Part shown: piece by piece, positions 45,812-57,619 of the stretch | Numbering within the stretch: the stretch's first letter is position 1 | Layout: the number at the start of each line of letters is the position of its first letter | Source: Ursus arctos | Lineage: Eukaryota; Chordata; Mammalia; Carnivora; Ursidae | Assembly: GCF_023065955.2 (NCBI RefSeq) | Contig: NW_026622797.1 | Location: 54,495,689-54,559,688, forward strand | Direction: 5' to 3' | Length of the DNA: 64,000 nt | Notes under the pieces: model-generated | Seen by the model: only the letters and a program-made list of their open reading frames with translations | The model's database searches: none | Told to the model about the DNA's origin: nothing | Made by a program: the position numbers and the translations under genes

Positions 45812-45978
45812 TTTTTTTTACAAAAATTTTATTTATTTCTTTGAGAGAGAGAGTGAGAGCACAAGTGGGGGGCACCCCACCGAGCAGGGAACCCAACTCG
45901 GGGCTGGATCCAAGGGCCCTGAGATTGTGACCAGAGCTGAAGACTGATGTTAAACCGACTGAGCCATGTAGGCGTCCC
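45812..45978 (-). mobile_element. Carnivore SINE (SINEC)
   Basis: AAAATTTTATTTATTTCTTTG, GAGAGAGAGTGAGAGCACAAG, a GGGGGGCACCCC piece and a head ending GAGCCATGTAGGCGTCCC define a minus-oriented copy. A 15-bp target-site duplication, TCCTATATCACTATT against TCCTATATCACTCTT, lies at 45797-45811 and 45979-45993. The 68- and 96-codon open frames crossing it are not genes. Confidence 0.93.
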
Positions 45979-46199
45979 TCCTATATCACTCTTAAGTAGT
46001 GGATGTTTCTCTCTGCCTCTCTTGTACCTCTGCATTCAGGGGTGGGAAGGTTTTTACTTTGCTTCTCTTGCAATTTCCAATGACTATCTCTCCTTTGTCC
46101 CTAAAAGTCATTTGCATAACTTATGTCATCAAACTTTACACTTTCATACCTTGTTACAAGTCGTCTACTTACCCTTCCATGTCTTCCTCCCCAATTTTA

Positions 46200-47829
46200 G
46201 TCACTCCTCTTCATTTCTTAAAGATTTTGGCTCATAACTTAGGGTTATTGTCACTACCTAGATCATCATTTTGAAGATTTCAAAGTTAATGCAGGTGTCC
46301 TTCCAACGCTTTACCTCCTGTTCCTGGTCTTCTCTGCTTTTGCGTTACTGTCATCCCCTTTCCTCAGCCACTCGCTTTTATGCCATGTGGTAGACATTGT
46401 CATGAACAATACTGTATGCCTGCTATAATCCCGTTGTCAAATACCTCATTCTCTGACAACTCTATTCTGTCTTCCAGTTCATTACCTCTAGTAGCCCAAA
46501 TGTAGGTCCCCCTCTTTTTCTTATTTATCCAGCATAAACTCCATGACGCACAGTTATTATAGTTCCCTCCTTGCTTGACAATCTTACTTCATGTTCTTCT
46601 CTTCACTAAACCACCAACCTTTGTTAAAATAAAACCCTCTACCCTGGGCACAAAACTCATGCAATTGAACATGGCTGGAAACACCACCGCCACCACTACA
46701 TACGTATACACAGATAACGTGCTGATTGGTTTACATGCATGATTTTAGGTTCACGATTAATATGAGGCCTAGCTATTATGCTGTATTTCCCTAGTCCAGT
46801 TAATCTCCCACTCATAAACAAGATGATTTCTAATTTCTCTTGCACAGACCTCTAAAACCATTCCACCGCCCTCACTTTCAGCTGATGAGCTTGATCTCCA
46901 TGCAACAGAAAAAAATAGAGTCAGAAGGTAACTCATCTACTCTCACCACAGTTACCCACCTATGCCCATGGACTCTGTCTTCCCTCCTCACTATGAACGA
47001 CCTCTTCATGTTCCTCCTTCAGGAGAGCTCCACATTTGTATATAATATCCCATTCCCTGCAGTCGGCACAAAGATGTTGCTCTAGCATTTTTTTTTTCTA
47101 TCCTGCAACTTCATTTTCCCCCTTTCTGTTGGATTTCTCCCGTAGCTGTACAAATGCCATTTTGTTCTGCCAGCTATAGCAACAGTAACAAAATAAAACA
47201 CAAATCTCTCTTGAATTTTCTTTCCCCCATTCATCTTTTCCTTTAAGATACCAGTTCCTTTAAAGAGTCTTCTAGAGATCTTCTTCTCTAATTCTTCTTC
47301 TAGCATTGTTTCTTGAAGCACTCCAAACTGAATTTTTTCTTACATCATTACTAGAACTATTCTAATCAAGTTTACCAGTACCCTTAACAAAGTTCCTATA
47401 GTAATTATGAATTCTCAGAGCTCATCTTACTTGACATTTCTGCAGTATTTGACCGTGGTTGATCATTTTATTCCCGGTTGATCGCTAGGATACTTCACTA
47501 GGTGCTTTTTCTCATTTTCTTTTGCTAGCTCCACTTCCTCTTTCTGACCTTTTAACACGTACAGGGGCTCAGTCATTGGACCACTTCTTTTTATTTCCAT
47601 TTACTTACTTGATGATTACATCCAGTGTCAGGACGTTAAATACCATGTTTAAACACTGATCACTCCAAAATTTATAGCTCCAGTTGAGGCCAAACTCTAC
47701 GTTAAAAAATTAGATATTCACCTGCCTTCTTGACATTGCAACTTACACCCTCAACTCCCTTATTTATAATCTGCATATCAAACTTATATTCAGAGCTAAA
47801 CTTTTGACGCTATGAATTCTATCACCACC
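46200..47829 (+). mobile_element. Probable L2 LINE sequence (old, diverged)
   Basis: Pyrimidine-rich DNA whose order of motifs recalls the L2 3' half. TACTTGATGATTACATCCAG with AAATACCATGTTTAAACACTG and CCAAAATTTATAGCTCCAG resembles the L2 run ...GATCTCATCCACTCCCATGG...AATACCATCT...CAAATTTATATCTCCAG. Later pieces continue after the L1 insert at 48090. No frame survives. Confidence 0.45.
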
Positions 47830-48085
47830 ATCTAATTTCAGAGTATTTTTATCACCCCAGAAAGAGACCCTGTGTTCTTCAGCAGTTATTCCCCATATGT
47901 CTCCCTTCCTTGCCCCTGGCAACTATTGATGGACCTGTTCTTCCTATGGATTTTCCTATTCTAAGCATTTCTAGTAAGTATGATCACATAGTTTGTGGCC
48001 TTTTGTGTCTGCCTTCTTTCACTTAGCATAATGTTCTCAAGGTTCATCCTTGTTGTTTCAGTACTTTATTCCTTTTTCTTGGTTG
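47830..48085 (-). mobile_element. Old L1 (L1M) 3' fragment, minus orientation
   Basis: ATCACCCCAGAAAGAGACCC, CCCTGGCAACTATTGATGGA, ATGGATTTTCCTATTCTAAG, GTGGCCTTTTGTGTCTGCCT and TTCACTTAGCATAATGTTCT are the complement of a well-known stretch of old L1 3' ends, in the right order. It interrupts L2-like sequence, so it inserted later. Confidence 0.85.
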
Positions 48086-48089
48086 AATC

Positions 48090-48337
48090 GTATGCCTTAA
48101 ATGAACTCACAGTGTGCTCCAGCTTAATTAATGGCAATTAAGTCTTTCTAGTTACTAATCCTATTGGCTCTATTTTGAAAATATACCTCAAATCTCACCA
48201 TCTTTATCTACCTTTAGGGGTCAAGTCACTAAAATTTCTGCATTTTTGTAAGTGGTCTTTTTACATTTGTCCTTGGCCCCTGTCATGTATTCTTAATCTA
48301 GAATCTGTAATAATTCGTTTTCTCCCTCTATTCTTTT

Positions 48338-48394
<57 letters not shown>

Positions 48395-48620
48395 TTTCTT
48401 TTTTCTTTCATGTCTGTCAAATTAGAATGCTTAAGTCATTCCTATTCTAATGGCCTTGTATTTCATAATGAATACATTTCATAATAAATCAAAAACAAAT
48501 TTAATGCAATTCCATAAGGCCCTATACAATCTTGCTCTGAGTTTTTTTCCCTTGGTCCTCAATTCCTACTACTTTCTCTATTGCTCATTCTATTTTAGGC
48601 ACACTGGACATGACACAGAA
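48090..48620 (+). mobile_element. Probable L2 LINE sequence, continued
   Basis: CCATAAGGCCCTATACAATC, TTGCTCTGAG and CTATTTTAGGCACACTGGACAT match the L2 segment CTACAAGGCCCTGCATGATCTGGC...CAGCCACACTGGCC. A TTTC microsatellite lies inside (48336-48393). Confidence 0.5.
48336..48409 (+). repeat. (TTTC)n microsatellite
   Basis: About 14 perfect TTTC units at 48336-48393, followed by an impure CTTCTTTCTTTTTTCTTTC end. It is a pure polypyrimidine/polypurine stretch, so triplex (H-DNA) formation and length polymorphism are likely. The phenylalanine/serine/leucine repeat in the open frame over it is an artefact. Confidence 0.97.
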
Positions 48621-48769
48621 ATAACACAGTATAAGTTTGGTATCATTTGCATGGCTTCATAATGCACTTTATCTGACTTTTCAAAAGGGCAATCTGCTTA
48701 AATTATAGGCTCAGCAGTTTAATAATCTATCTGAGAAGCAGGCAGCTTTTATTACATTTTAGATATTTT

Positions 48770-51700
48770 CTAATATATGCCCTTAATGCTATAAATTTGC
48801 CTTTAAGTACTGCTTGAAGGGAGAGCATCCCACAAATTCTGAGGAGTTGTGCTTTCATCTTCCTTTATTTCAAAATACATTTTAATTTCTTGAGATTTGT
48901 CTTTGGTCAATATTATAATTAGAAGTATGTTGTTTTTCTAGATTTTTTTAAGCTGTTGTTCTATTAGTTTCTAGTTTAATTTATTTTAATTGGTTCATAG
49001 CTTAATCCTATGTGGTCTGAACTAACTTTGTATAATTTATATTCTTTTAAATTTGTTAAGGTATGATTTAATGATCAGAATGTGGGTTATCATGGTGAAA
49101 GTTCAAAGCAAGTTTGAGAGGAATGTATATTCTGCTGATGTTGGATGGAATAGTCAATCAGTGTCAATTGGATCAAATTGATTGATAGTGCTCTTATGAC
49201 GAATTATATCTTTCATGATTTTCTGCCCACTTAGTCTTATATTACTGATAGAGAAGTTCTCAATTCTTCAATTATAGTAGTATATTTGTCTATTTCTTTT
49301 TTCTGTTCTATCAGTTTTTGCCTCACATATTTGATACTATGCTCTTAGGTGTGTATATGTCTAGGATTGTTATGTCTTCTTAGAAAATTGATCTACTCAT
49401 CATTATGTTGTGCTTGTCTCTATGTCTGAAAATTTTGTTTTGAAGTCTTCTTTGTCTAAAATTAACACAGCAACTTCATATTTCTTTTGATTAGTGTTAC
49501 ATGGTGTATCTTTCTCCACACCTTTATTTTTCACATATCTGAGCCTTTATATTTAAAGTGAGTTTCTGGTAGCTAATGTATAGTTGAGTCTTTTTGTTTT
49601 GTTTTGTTTTATCAACTCTGACAACCTTTGTCTTTTCAATGTATATATAGACCATTCACATTTAAAGGAATTATTGATATATTATGCTTAATATATATGG
49701 TGTTTGTAACTGTTTTCTGCCTTTTCCCTGTCCTTCTTTTTCTGTTTTCTTTGGTTTTGGTTATTTTATATGACTCCATTTTATCCCCTCTCAGTGTATT
49801 AATTATTTTCCTTTAAAAATGTGTTTTAGTTTTTTCCTTAGAGTTTTTAGCATACATTTTTAAATAACCCAGTGTGTGTCAAATGGCAGTATTCCATTTT
49901 ATGTGGACTTCAAGTACCTTGTAATTCTTCCTTCTCTTCTCTTGTGATATTTCTCTCATTCATTTCAGGTATCCATATACAATAGTCACCAAATGCATAG
50001 TTACTGTTATTACTTTAAACAAACATATCTTTTTGGGTTAATTAAGAATACAAAAAAATTTAACCTTTATTTCTTCTCTGATATTCTTCCTCTCCCTATG
50101 TGATTATGTTTCTGACCCATATCATTTTCCTCTGCCAAAAGAAAAAAAAATCCCCTAATACTTCTTGCAGGGCAGGATTGCTGGTGGTGAATACCCTCAG
50201 TTTTTATTTGTATGAAAAATATTTAACTTTAATTTCACTGGATATAAAATACTAGATTTTCATTTTTTTGTATGTTGGCATTTGAAGTATTTCACTCACT
50301 TTCTTCTTGTTGTATGGTTTCTATGAGAAATCTACTATAATTCTTATCTTTTTCCCTCTAGGTAAGGTGTTTCCTCTTCTGGCTTTTTTTTTTTTTTTTT
50401 TTTTTAGTATTTTCATTTTGCCTTTGGTTTCCTGGAGTTTGAAGATAATACAGCTAGGTGTAGTTTTTGGTATTTATTCTGTTTACTACTTTCTGAGCTT
50501 CCTGGATCTGTGGTTTGGTATCTTTCATTACTTTTGAAGAGTTTTCATTTTTTCAAATATTCCCAAAGACGTTTTTATTTCTTCAAATATTTCTTCTGCA
50601 CTATTCTCTCTTCTCTTTCTGGTATTCCAATTAACCATATATTATACCTGTGGAATTTTCTCACAAATATTGGATTGTTTTTCTGTGTTTTTTTTTTCTT
50701 TGACTCTCAGTTTGTAAAGTTCCTATTAATTCATCTTCAAGCTCACTTATTCTTTCCTCAGCTTTGTCAAGTCTACTAATAAGCCAATTAAAGACATTCT
50801 TTCCATTACAGTGTTTTTTTACTGATGGTATTTCATTTTGGTTCTTTCTTAGAATTTCCTTATTTCTGCTTACATAACCATCTGTCTTGGTTTTCTATTA
50901 GAGCCTTTAACATATTAGTCTTATTTTATTTTATTTATTTATTTTTTTAAAGATTTTATTTATTTATTTGACAGAGATAGAGACAGCCAGAGAGAGAGGG
51001 AACACAAGCAGGGGGAGTGGGAGAGGAAGAAGCAGGCTCACAGCGGAGGAGCCTGATGTGGGGCTCGATCCCATAACGCCGGGATCACGCCCTGAGCCGA
51101 AGGCAGACGCTTAACCGCTGTGCCACCCAGGCGCCCCACATATTAGTCTTATTTTAAATTCCCTTTCTGTTAATTCTAACATCTCCATCTATCTGAGTCA
51201 GGTTTTGATAATTACTTTGTCTTCTCAGATGTTTTTCTTGCCTTTGATGTGTTTTCTAATTTTGTGTAGAAAGCTGGACATGATAGGATACACTAGAGAC
51301 AAATTAGTCTCTTTTGTGAGGATTCATGTTCATCTGTCTGGAAGTTGGGTTTTGTTTAATGTTTTCTGTGCTTACATTGGCCAAAGAGAACCATAGACCT
51401 CATGTGTTTCCAGTGTCCTTGTTTTTGTTTCCCATCTTTGCCTTGGGCTTTCTAAGTACCCTTCCTCAAAGATAGTTGTATTTTGTATGTGTTTCAACTG
51501 TGATCTGCTATTATTATGTTGGAGTCCTGCTGGTGTTGTGGTAAAATGGGAGGGGGTAGGAGAGTTCTATTATCTTCCAATTCAATCTCAGTCTTTAAGT
51601 GGGCCTGTGTCTGTGAACTGTGACTTTCATGGTATAACTTTCCCCACACCTGCTAGCTTTAAGTGAGATAGGAAAGCTGCAGGGCACTGGAGTGGCAGGA

Positions 51701-52240
51701 ATTCCCTTCCCCAGGCTGGCTAAGGTTCTGGCAAAGTGCTCTTTCCAGGGGAAGCAGACCTTTGTTATGAATAAGGTTCTAGGAACATTTCACGAGGATT
51801 ACTCATCTAGTCTTCTTGTTAGAGCCATGTGGTGGTCTTTCTAGATCTTTACTGCACAAACCTATTGGGGTTTCTAGAGGTAAAGCCTATGAAAGTATGA
51901 GATCTCCCCCAAGACTGTGGCCCTTAGGTGTTTCTCATTCCCACACTAGTCCCACTCAGCCCCCCAGAAATTCACTCAGGTTATCATTCAGATTTTCTGT
52001 CATTTTATAGCTCAAGCAGCCTCTGCTCCAGGTAAGCACATCTCTGCCATGATTCTAGGTCTACCTGAGTCTCCAGTTTGGGCACAGCAGTTTGTCCTGA
52101 ACTCAGTGCTGTAATAGGCCCAAGAAAAGTCACTGAGTTTCAGGTTCTTCAGCTTTTTCTTGTAAATATGGGAATGACAGCTTCGAAACTCTTCACAGGA
52201 AGTCTCCTTTCACTACTATAGTTCTTACCATCCTTATAAT
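48770..52240 (-). mobile_element. Old L1 (L1M/HAL1-like), antisense, 5' region through start of ORF2
   Basis: Read on the complement, 49690-49080 encodes pieces of the ORF2 endonuclease start (a frame with LNVNGL near the N-terminus, later KKYEVAVLILD) followed by ACATAACAATCCTAGACATA and GCAGAATATACATTCC. Upstream of it (49700-52240 on the + strand) is the long region that precedes ORF2 in old L1s, including GCAGGGCAGGATTGCTGGTG, TTCTTCAAATATTTCTTCTG and, near 51620-51760, the GC-richer 5' part. Frames are destroyed. A very young SINE sits inside at 50929-51137, and a 22-base T run at 50384-50405. Confidence 0.82.
50929..51137 (-). mobile_element. Carnivore SINE (SINEC, ursid/pinniped-type), very young, nested in L1
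   Basis: AAAGATTTTATTTATTTATT, a GAGAGAGAGGGAACACAAGC body, GGGGCTCGATCCCATAACGC and a head ending CCACCCAGGCGCCCC match the young subfamily closely, including CpG sites. A perfect 19-bp target-site duplication, ACATATTAGTCTTATTTTA, lies at 50910-50928 and 51138-51156. Confidence 0.97.
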
Positions 52241-52375
52241 TTTATTTTTTATTTATTGTTTCCCATTCTATGAGTTTGTAAATAGGAGTTAGTGACAGGC
52301 TGAGCACATCAGAAGCTGGTTCCTTAGGTCATTTAGAATATGAATTTTAATACTATCTTAGAGTTGAAGTTAATG

Positions 52376-52433
52376 GGATTTTTATCATGATAAATTAAGT
52401 AATAGGAATTTTATTATGATAAATTAAGTAAGA
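52376..52433 (+). repeat. 29-bp tandem duplication
   Basis: Two adjacent 29-bp units share GATAAATTAAGTAA and neighbouring bases, with a few differences: a TTTTTATCATGATAAA form in the first and a TTTTATTATGATAAA form in the second. It is a small local duplication in single-copy-looking DNA. Confidence 0.85.
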
Positions 52434-52539
52434 ATTTCAAATAATATTTCACGTATGTTTTGGGTCCTTTTATTGTACATTGGATTTTAATATCTACTAT
52501 AAAAAATAGTCAACATTTCTTGAATAATTTACTGTATGA

Positions 52540-52735
52540 CTTGTGCTATGCACAGGAGCTTTATCTTGGTTGCCTAATTCATTTTACATAAAATCTCTAT
52601 GAGATAGGTGTATCTGTCATCCCTACTTTGCCCGTAATGAAGAGATTCAGAAAGATTATGTAACCCGCTGAAGGTCACTACACTAGTAAGGGGAAACAGG
52701 ATTTGAATTTACACAGTCTGATTTCAGTCTTCACT
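52540..52735 (+). mobile_element. MIR fossil
   Basis: ACTTGTGCTATGCACAGGAG, ATAAAATCTCTATGAGATAG, GGTCACTACACTAGTAAGGG and AACAGGATTTGAATTTACAC follow the MIR consensus (TGTGCCAGGCACTG, CTCACAACAACCCTATGAGGTAGG, GGTCACACAGCTAGTAAGTGG, CAGGATTCGAACCCAG). Confidence 0.85.
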
Positions 52736-53159
52736 TTTAATGTTGCCATGATATTAGGTTCCAACAAGTCCTTTAGGATTAGCCATATGAATTACTTTCT
52801 CTAAAGGCAAAACACAATATAAATATTCTTTTATATGCTGTGATCATAAGGGGAACAGATATTTGGTGCTGGAATGAAAACAAACTCCATCTTGCCAGGA
52901 AGACAGATATTCCTTATGCTAAAACCAAAACATTTTTGCTAACCTTAAGTAGCAGATTAATTTTATTTATTCACATAGGAGAACATTTTATATCTAATAT
53001 ATCTTAAATGTGTCATCACACCACTTTAATTTGGATTTTTTTAGATGGTTTATTCAAATTTTCCCATGGACATTGTGGAGAGTTTATTTTTTGCTTAATA
53101 ATGCAGTGCATTACAAAAACAGCAAAACATTTCCACTCCTCTCTGTATTCCCATCCCTT

Positions 53160-53635
53160 TGCAAAGCAGCTTTGAATTTTCCCCTATTACAAGGTGGGGT
53201 TATTTCCTTAGGTTCTGAATTTGGTTCAGGCTTGTGACTTGGTTTTCCCCATTAGACATAGTATGAGTAGAATTGTGCCCGTTTGAAGTTTGGACCTCAA
53301 GAAAGCTTGCATATTCCTCTTTTCCCTTCTAGGAACTTCCTGAGCCACCATATGAAAAAGCTGATCATTTGAATGGTGGACTACATCTGGCTCAGTTAAC
53401 CCTGGCCCAATCAACACCTAAGCAATAAGCAGACATGTGAGTGAGGCCCTTTTAGTTAAGCTAGTCTCAGCTAACTTACTGTTGATCTCAGACACATGAG
53501 CAAGTACAGCCAGACCTGGTTCAGACTCGAAGGACCACCTGGGCGACTTGTAGACATGGCAGCAATTAATAAATGACCGTGGTTTAAACCACTAAAATTG
53601 GAGTGATGTAGTATGCAAAAATATCTCCCAGTATA
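53160..53635 (+). mobile_element. MLT1-type LTR (ERVL-MaLR)
   Basis: GGCTTGTGACTTGGTTTTCC with CCCATTAGACATAGTATGAG, the CCTGAGCCACCATATGAAAA stretch, the GACACATGAGCAAGTACAGC stretch and AATTAATAAATGACCGTGGT with TTAAACCACTAAAATTGGAG form the standard order of MLT1 LTRs, ending with the AATAAATG...TTTTAAGCCACTAAG(TT)TTGG polyadenylation region. It is an old non-autonomous LTR retrotransposon relic. Confidence 0.85.
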
Positions 53636-53789
53636 AATCATATGTTAAACCATATATATAGTAGGTGTACTATATGATGTAGAATTATTTTATTCATTTT
53701 TCAAAGGTAAATAAAGCGATTTTAAAGGGAATATCTGAGACTTCCCTATGACTATACAGTTTTTACACATGGATGCGGAATTCATAATA

Positions 53790-53960
53790 GTAGTAGCAAT
53801 AATAAACATATTTATAGCACTTTATATGTAATAGTTACTTGTCAGACAACCCAGGAGATATATCGTTTTCCTCATTTAACTGTATTCTCAGGCACAAATA
53901 GTTTAAGAACTTGGATCTATCTCGACAGTTTAAAATCTAGTCCTCCTAGGTTTCCTAACT
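53790..53960 (+). mobile_element. MIR fossil (probable)
   Basis: TTATAGCACTTTATATGTAA, CAACCCAGGAGATATAT, TTTTCCTCATTTAACTG and the AAGAACTTGGATC segment fit a diverged MIR. Confidence 0.5.
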
Positions 53961-54154
53961 ATCCTTCTTCATGTCTTTCAAACTTCTACGCGGTTTTTTT
54001 TCTTTCTTTCTTCAGAAGGTTTTAAAAGTCTATATTGTGCACATAATTAGCAATACAACATCTGTACTGTAGGCTCCTGCCAATATACATAACATCAGCC
54101 ACTAATTTGCTGCTCCTAATATATCATAGCCTGCATTCTTAAAATAAGTTTAGA

Positions 54155-54395
54155 AACATGAGAGACTATGGACTATAAGAAACAAACTGAGGGCCTCAGA
54201 GGGGAGGGGGGTGGGGGAATGGGATAGACCGGTGATGGGTAGTAAGGAGGGCACGTATTGCATGGTGCACTGGGTGTTATACGCAACTAATGAATCATCG
54301 AGCCTTACATCGAAAACCGGGGATGTACTGTATGGTGACTAACATAATATAATAAAAAATCATTAAAAAAAACAAAAACAAAAAAAACAAACAAA
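54155..54395 (+). mobile_element. Carnivore L1, 5'-truncated 3' end
   Basis: ACATGAGAGACTATGGACTA, GAAACAAACTGAGGGCC, a GGGGAGGGGGGTGGGGGAAT run, AAGGAGGGCACGTATTGCAT, TGCACTGGGTGTTATACGCA and ACATAATATAATAAAAAATC are the end of the carnivore L1 3' UTR in the ursid/pinniped form. It is followed by an A-rich tail with AAAAC units. About 240 bases long, it has no coding part. Target-site duplication not resolved because both flanks are A-rich. Confidence 0.92.
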
Positions 54396-55467
54396 AAAGA
54401 AATGATCTAAATGAAATATTAACTGCAAGATTAATTGCTCACCAGCTTTTTTTTGTACATCAGTGGCAACTGATCTTTGGGGCTGAGGATCTTTGAGAAT
54501 ATTATGGAAGTTATGAATTATCCCTCCAAAAATGTGCAAACGTACTAAATGTGCATTCAATTTTAGAATTCCTATACCCCTCCCCCACTGCAAAGCCCAT
54601 CTTGGGGCCTTGAAATAATAACCCCTATTCCAGATAAATTGAAAAAAAATTTTTTTGAATGAAATTAAAACAGTCAGAGATTTGGAGCTATGTATTTAAA
54701 ATACATTATTTACATACATCGCTTCCCATCAGAGCCCTTACACTGTCCTATTGCAGGGCTTGTAATAATTCCTAGAGTGAGTTCTGCTATTATGGCTTAT
54801 AGGAAACTGTCACAAGATGCTGGCTATAATATTTTTTCTAAAAATGTCTTTCACTCCATCAATCAATGAATAGATTTTATGTGAAACCAGGGGAAACATT
54901 TCCGACTCTCAATGTTAGGTAAAGTTGTGCTTTTCTTAAGCAAATATTATGTTTATATTGTGGGAGAATTAATTTTATAATTGTTAATGACTTTCTTTGT
55001 GCATTTTCAGCAACTTTTATAGGGGCATTGTAACATCCATTACCATGTATTGTCTTCTATTTTATTTTACTATTTGACTACCATTTTCCTTTTAGTTTAT
55101 TTGTGCTCTCCTTTCTTTCCACCCCTTGTTATTACATGATTTTAGTTCTATATGATCTCTCAAATCCTTTGTGGAATGAAATGGAATATAAATTCATATG
55201 TAAAAAAAGTGAAGACATAAGTATCTTTTTTGAAATAGTTAAGTCATCAATGTTGTCCTTGTAATTTCCAAGGAGTGTGGATTTCACAAAGGACTTTGTC
55301 AACATTTCCAGGTTTTAACTTTTTCAAAAAAAAAGCGTCTTCACACTGGGATTTTGCAGTCATACTGACATTTGTGCAACATTATTTTGAAATAATACAG
55401 CATCTCTATGATAAAAGAATTTGGATTTTTTTTACCCCCCTCACTCTGATGCTAGCCTGTTTTTAAC
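54396..55467. other. Unassigned non-coding DNA
   Basis: About 1 kb, AT-rich, with no repeat or gene recognised. Confidence 0.4.
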
Positions 55468-55585
55468 AGGTTGCCAAATCCCTCTGCACCTATGTTTCTC
55501 TGTGTCCAAAAGTGGGGTAATAAAATATGCTAACTCCCTTCCTCTTGAGGAGTGTGCCTTTATACATAAAAGATTTAAGCATCTT
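55468..55585 (+). mobile_element. MIR fossil (probable)
   Basis: CAAATCCCTCTGCACCTATG, TTTCTCTGTGTCCAAAAGTG and GGGGTAATAAAATATGCTAAC match MIR's AACCTCTCTGTGCCTCAGTTTCCTCATCTGTAAAATGGGGATAATAA. The short open frames here are not genes. Confidence 0.6.
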
Positions 55586-57619
55586 GAAACAAAGTCATTT
55601 GTGTATAAAGTAATAGCATGGGCCATTATTCTAACTTCATATCGTTTGCCTCCTCAGTTCACTAACTTGAGTGTCCCCAGTTGGCATCCATAAGCATTCT
55701 GCAAGTGCACCAAGAAAAAATTAAGATGTTCCTATTCAATCAATGGACATGTTGTGATTGTGACTTTGTATAACCACAGCTCTTTAAAGTTACTAGAGCA
55801 TCCATGTAGGGGACAGCTTGTGGGCTTTCAGGCTTTGGTTAGGCCAGTTTATGAGGACATGGCAATAGTGAAGACTGCAGTCCCACTAGGTTTACTCTGT
55901 TCAGTGTTTTCAGATTGTTCTTAACCTTGGCCTACTGCTTCTTGGATCTTTCTTATTTGTGTTCCAGAAGAGCAGGTATTCAACAACCTCAGTGGCATAA
56001 AAACCCAAAGAGCAGTTGACTGATAATCATAATTTACCTGGTGAAAATATAGGGAGGATGGGGACCCTCAGAATAAAAGGTCGAGAGGAGGGCTTTAAGC
56101 ACATACGTGTGATACATATGTTCACATAACATAACTTTGTGTTAGAAAAGAAGAAGAAAACTCAGATCATTAGAATTTACCTTCCTCTCATAAATGAGAA
56201 ATCTAAGGCGTGGTAATTTTTCTAAGATCAAAAAGAAGTAGTGAAAAACCAGAAACAGTACTCAGGTTTCCCAGTACCCAAATAAGTGCTCTTTCTATGT
56301 CTTATATTTGTTTCTTTTACAAAAGCACTATTGTATTCTAAGTCTTCATGGTTTCGCCTTTCTATCCCAACATGCTTTTCAATTCTTAGAGTCTATGAAA
56401 GTGTAATTTTGCCCAGTAATGAAACCTTCTCTTATGAAATCTGGCCAGAGAAGAAATATTACTGATTTACAACTGCACAACAGTTTTGGTTTTTATTTCT
56501 GTTTATAACTCCTTTAATATGCACTGCATTCATAATTAAATCAACTCAATCAGCTCTGTAAGAACATTTTGAGATACAATGTGTTGTTTCACAGTATAGA
56601 GGTTTACATGTCGTAAATAGTCAAAATTATTTTTTTGAGTGAGTGGATGGCTGAATGAAGAAAATAGGATTATAATCATAAATTAGATTATCAATTTTAC
56701 TGGCAGTTTGATATAATAGTTAAATCTATATTGAGAATAAACTTAAGAATATTACAAGGGACAATATTTGGATCATTTAATAGCTTTTATGTTTCACAGT
56801 GGCTTTATATAATTTTAGACGGTGTTTATTTTCACAGGCTGAAATTATTTTAGTTATTCATTACTTCAGAGAACCAACTTTTTGATGAAATTTATATGCT
56901 GCCAAACTATATATTTGGATATGTTATTCACTTCTCTAGCTGTTTGTATCTAGTGTATTGTAGATGCCTCATTTTTCTGTATCTAATCATGGCATTTATC
57001 ATAGTACTCAAATTTTGGTTTCAGAATGTGTAAAATAGTTAGCCCGCATTTGTCTAAACTTGGAAAGATTTTCTCGTGATTAATAATATGTCCTGCCATT
57101 TTTTAGGTATTTTCTGATGATTATCTGTGAAAGGGGACACTAATTGTGTTAGTTTTACAGCCAGAAGTCATAAAGTAACTCCAAATTTCACTCTCAGCTT
57201 TCACTATCTGGGAGCTTAGAGTCAGTGGACTATATATGTTTGGCCACCATCGCACCACCACAAGTAACAGTATATTACAAAATACGTACTTGTTTATCTC
57301 ACAGATAATAATGAAGTATAATTACCTCAGGGCTGAAATAACAAGTCCACCATACCAAGAACTTAGGTTTTTATAGAATTATTGGTTTACCATTCTCAGT
57401 GTGACATCCCCATTCAGCTAGTAAGTAGGGAAAAGGGGGAAAGGGTTTTCCCCTTCTTTTAAGAGCATAATCTAAAAAAATCACTCATACAACATTGTAT
57501 CAAATCCTGTTGACCCTAATCTGGCCTAATGGTTACTCCTAGATACAAAATAGGCTGGTAACTAGTTCTTATCTAGGTATTCATGTGTATCACCTGCATT
57601 TCCACAATCATGTCAGAAG
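55586..57619. other. Unassigned non-coding DNA
   Basis: About 2 kb, AT-rich, no gene and no transposon recognised. Confidence 0.42.

Noticed and set aside
48175..48450. Open frame with a phenylalanine/leucine/serine repeat
   Set aside because: Produced by the TTTC microsatellite read in frame.
49080..49700. Reverse-transcriptase-type protein fragment on the minus strand
   Set aside because: Real homology to the L1 ORF2 start, but with many stops and frameshifts; a fossil, not a gene.
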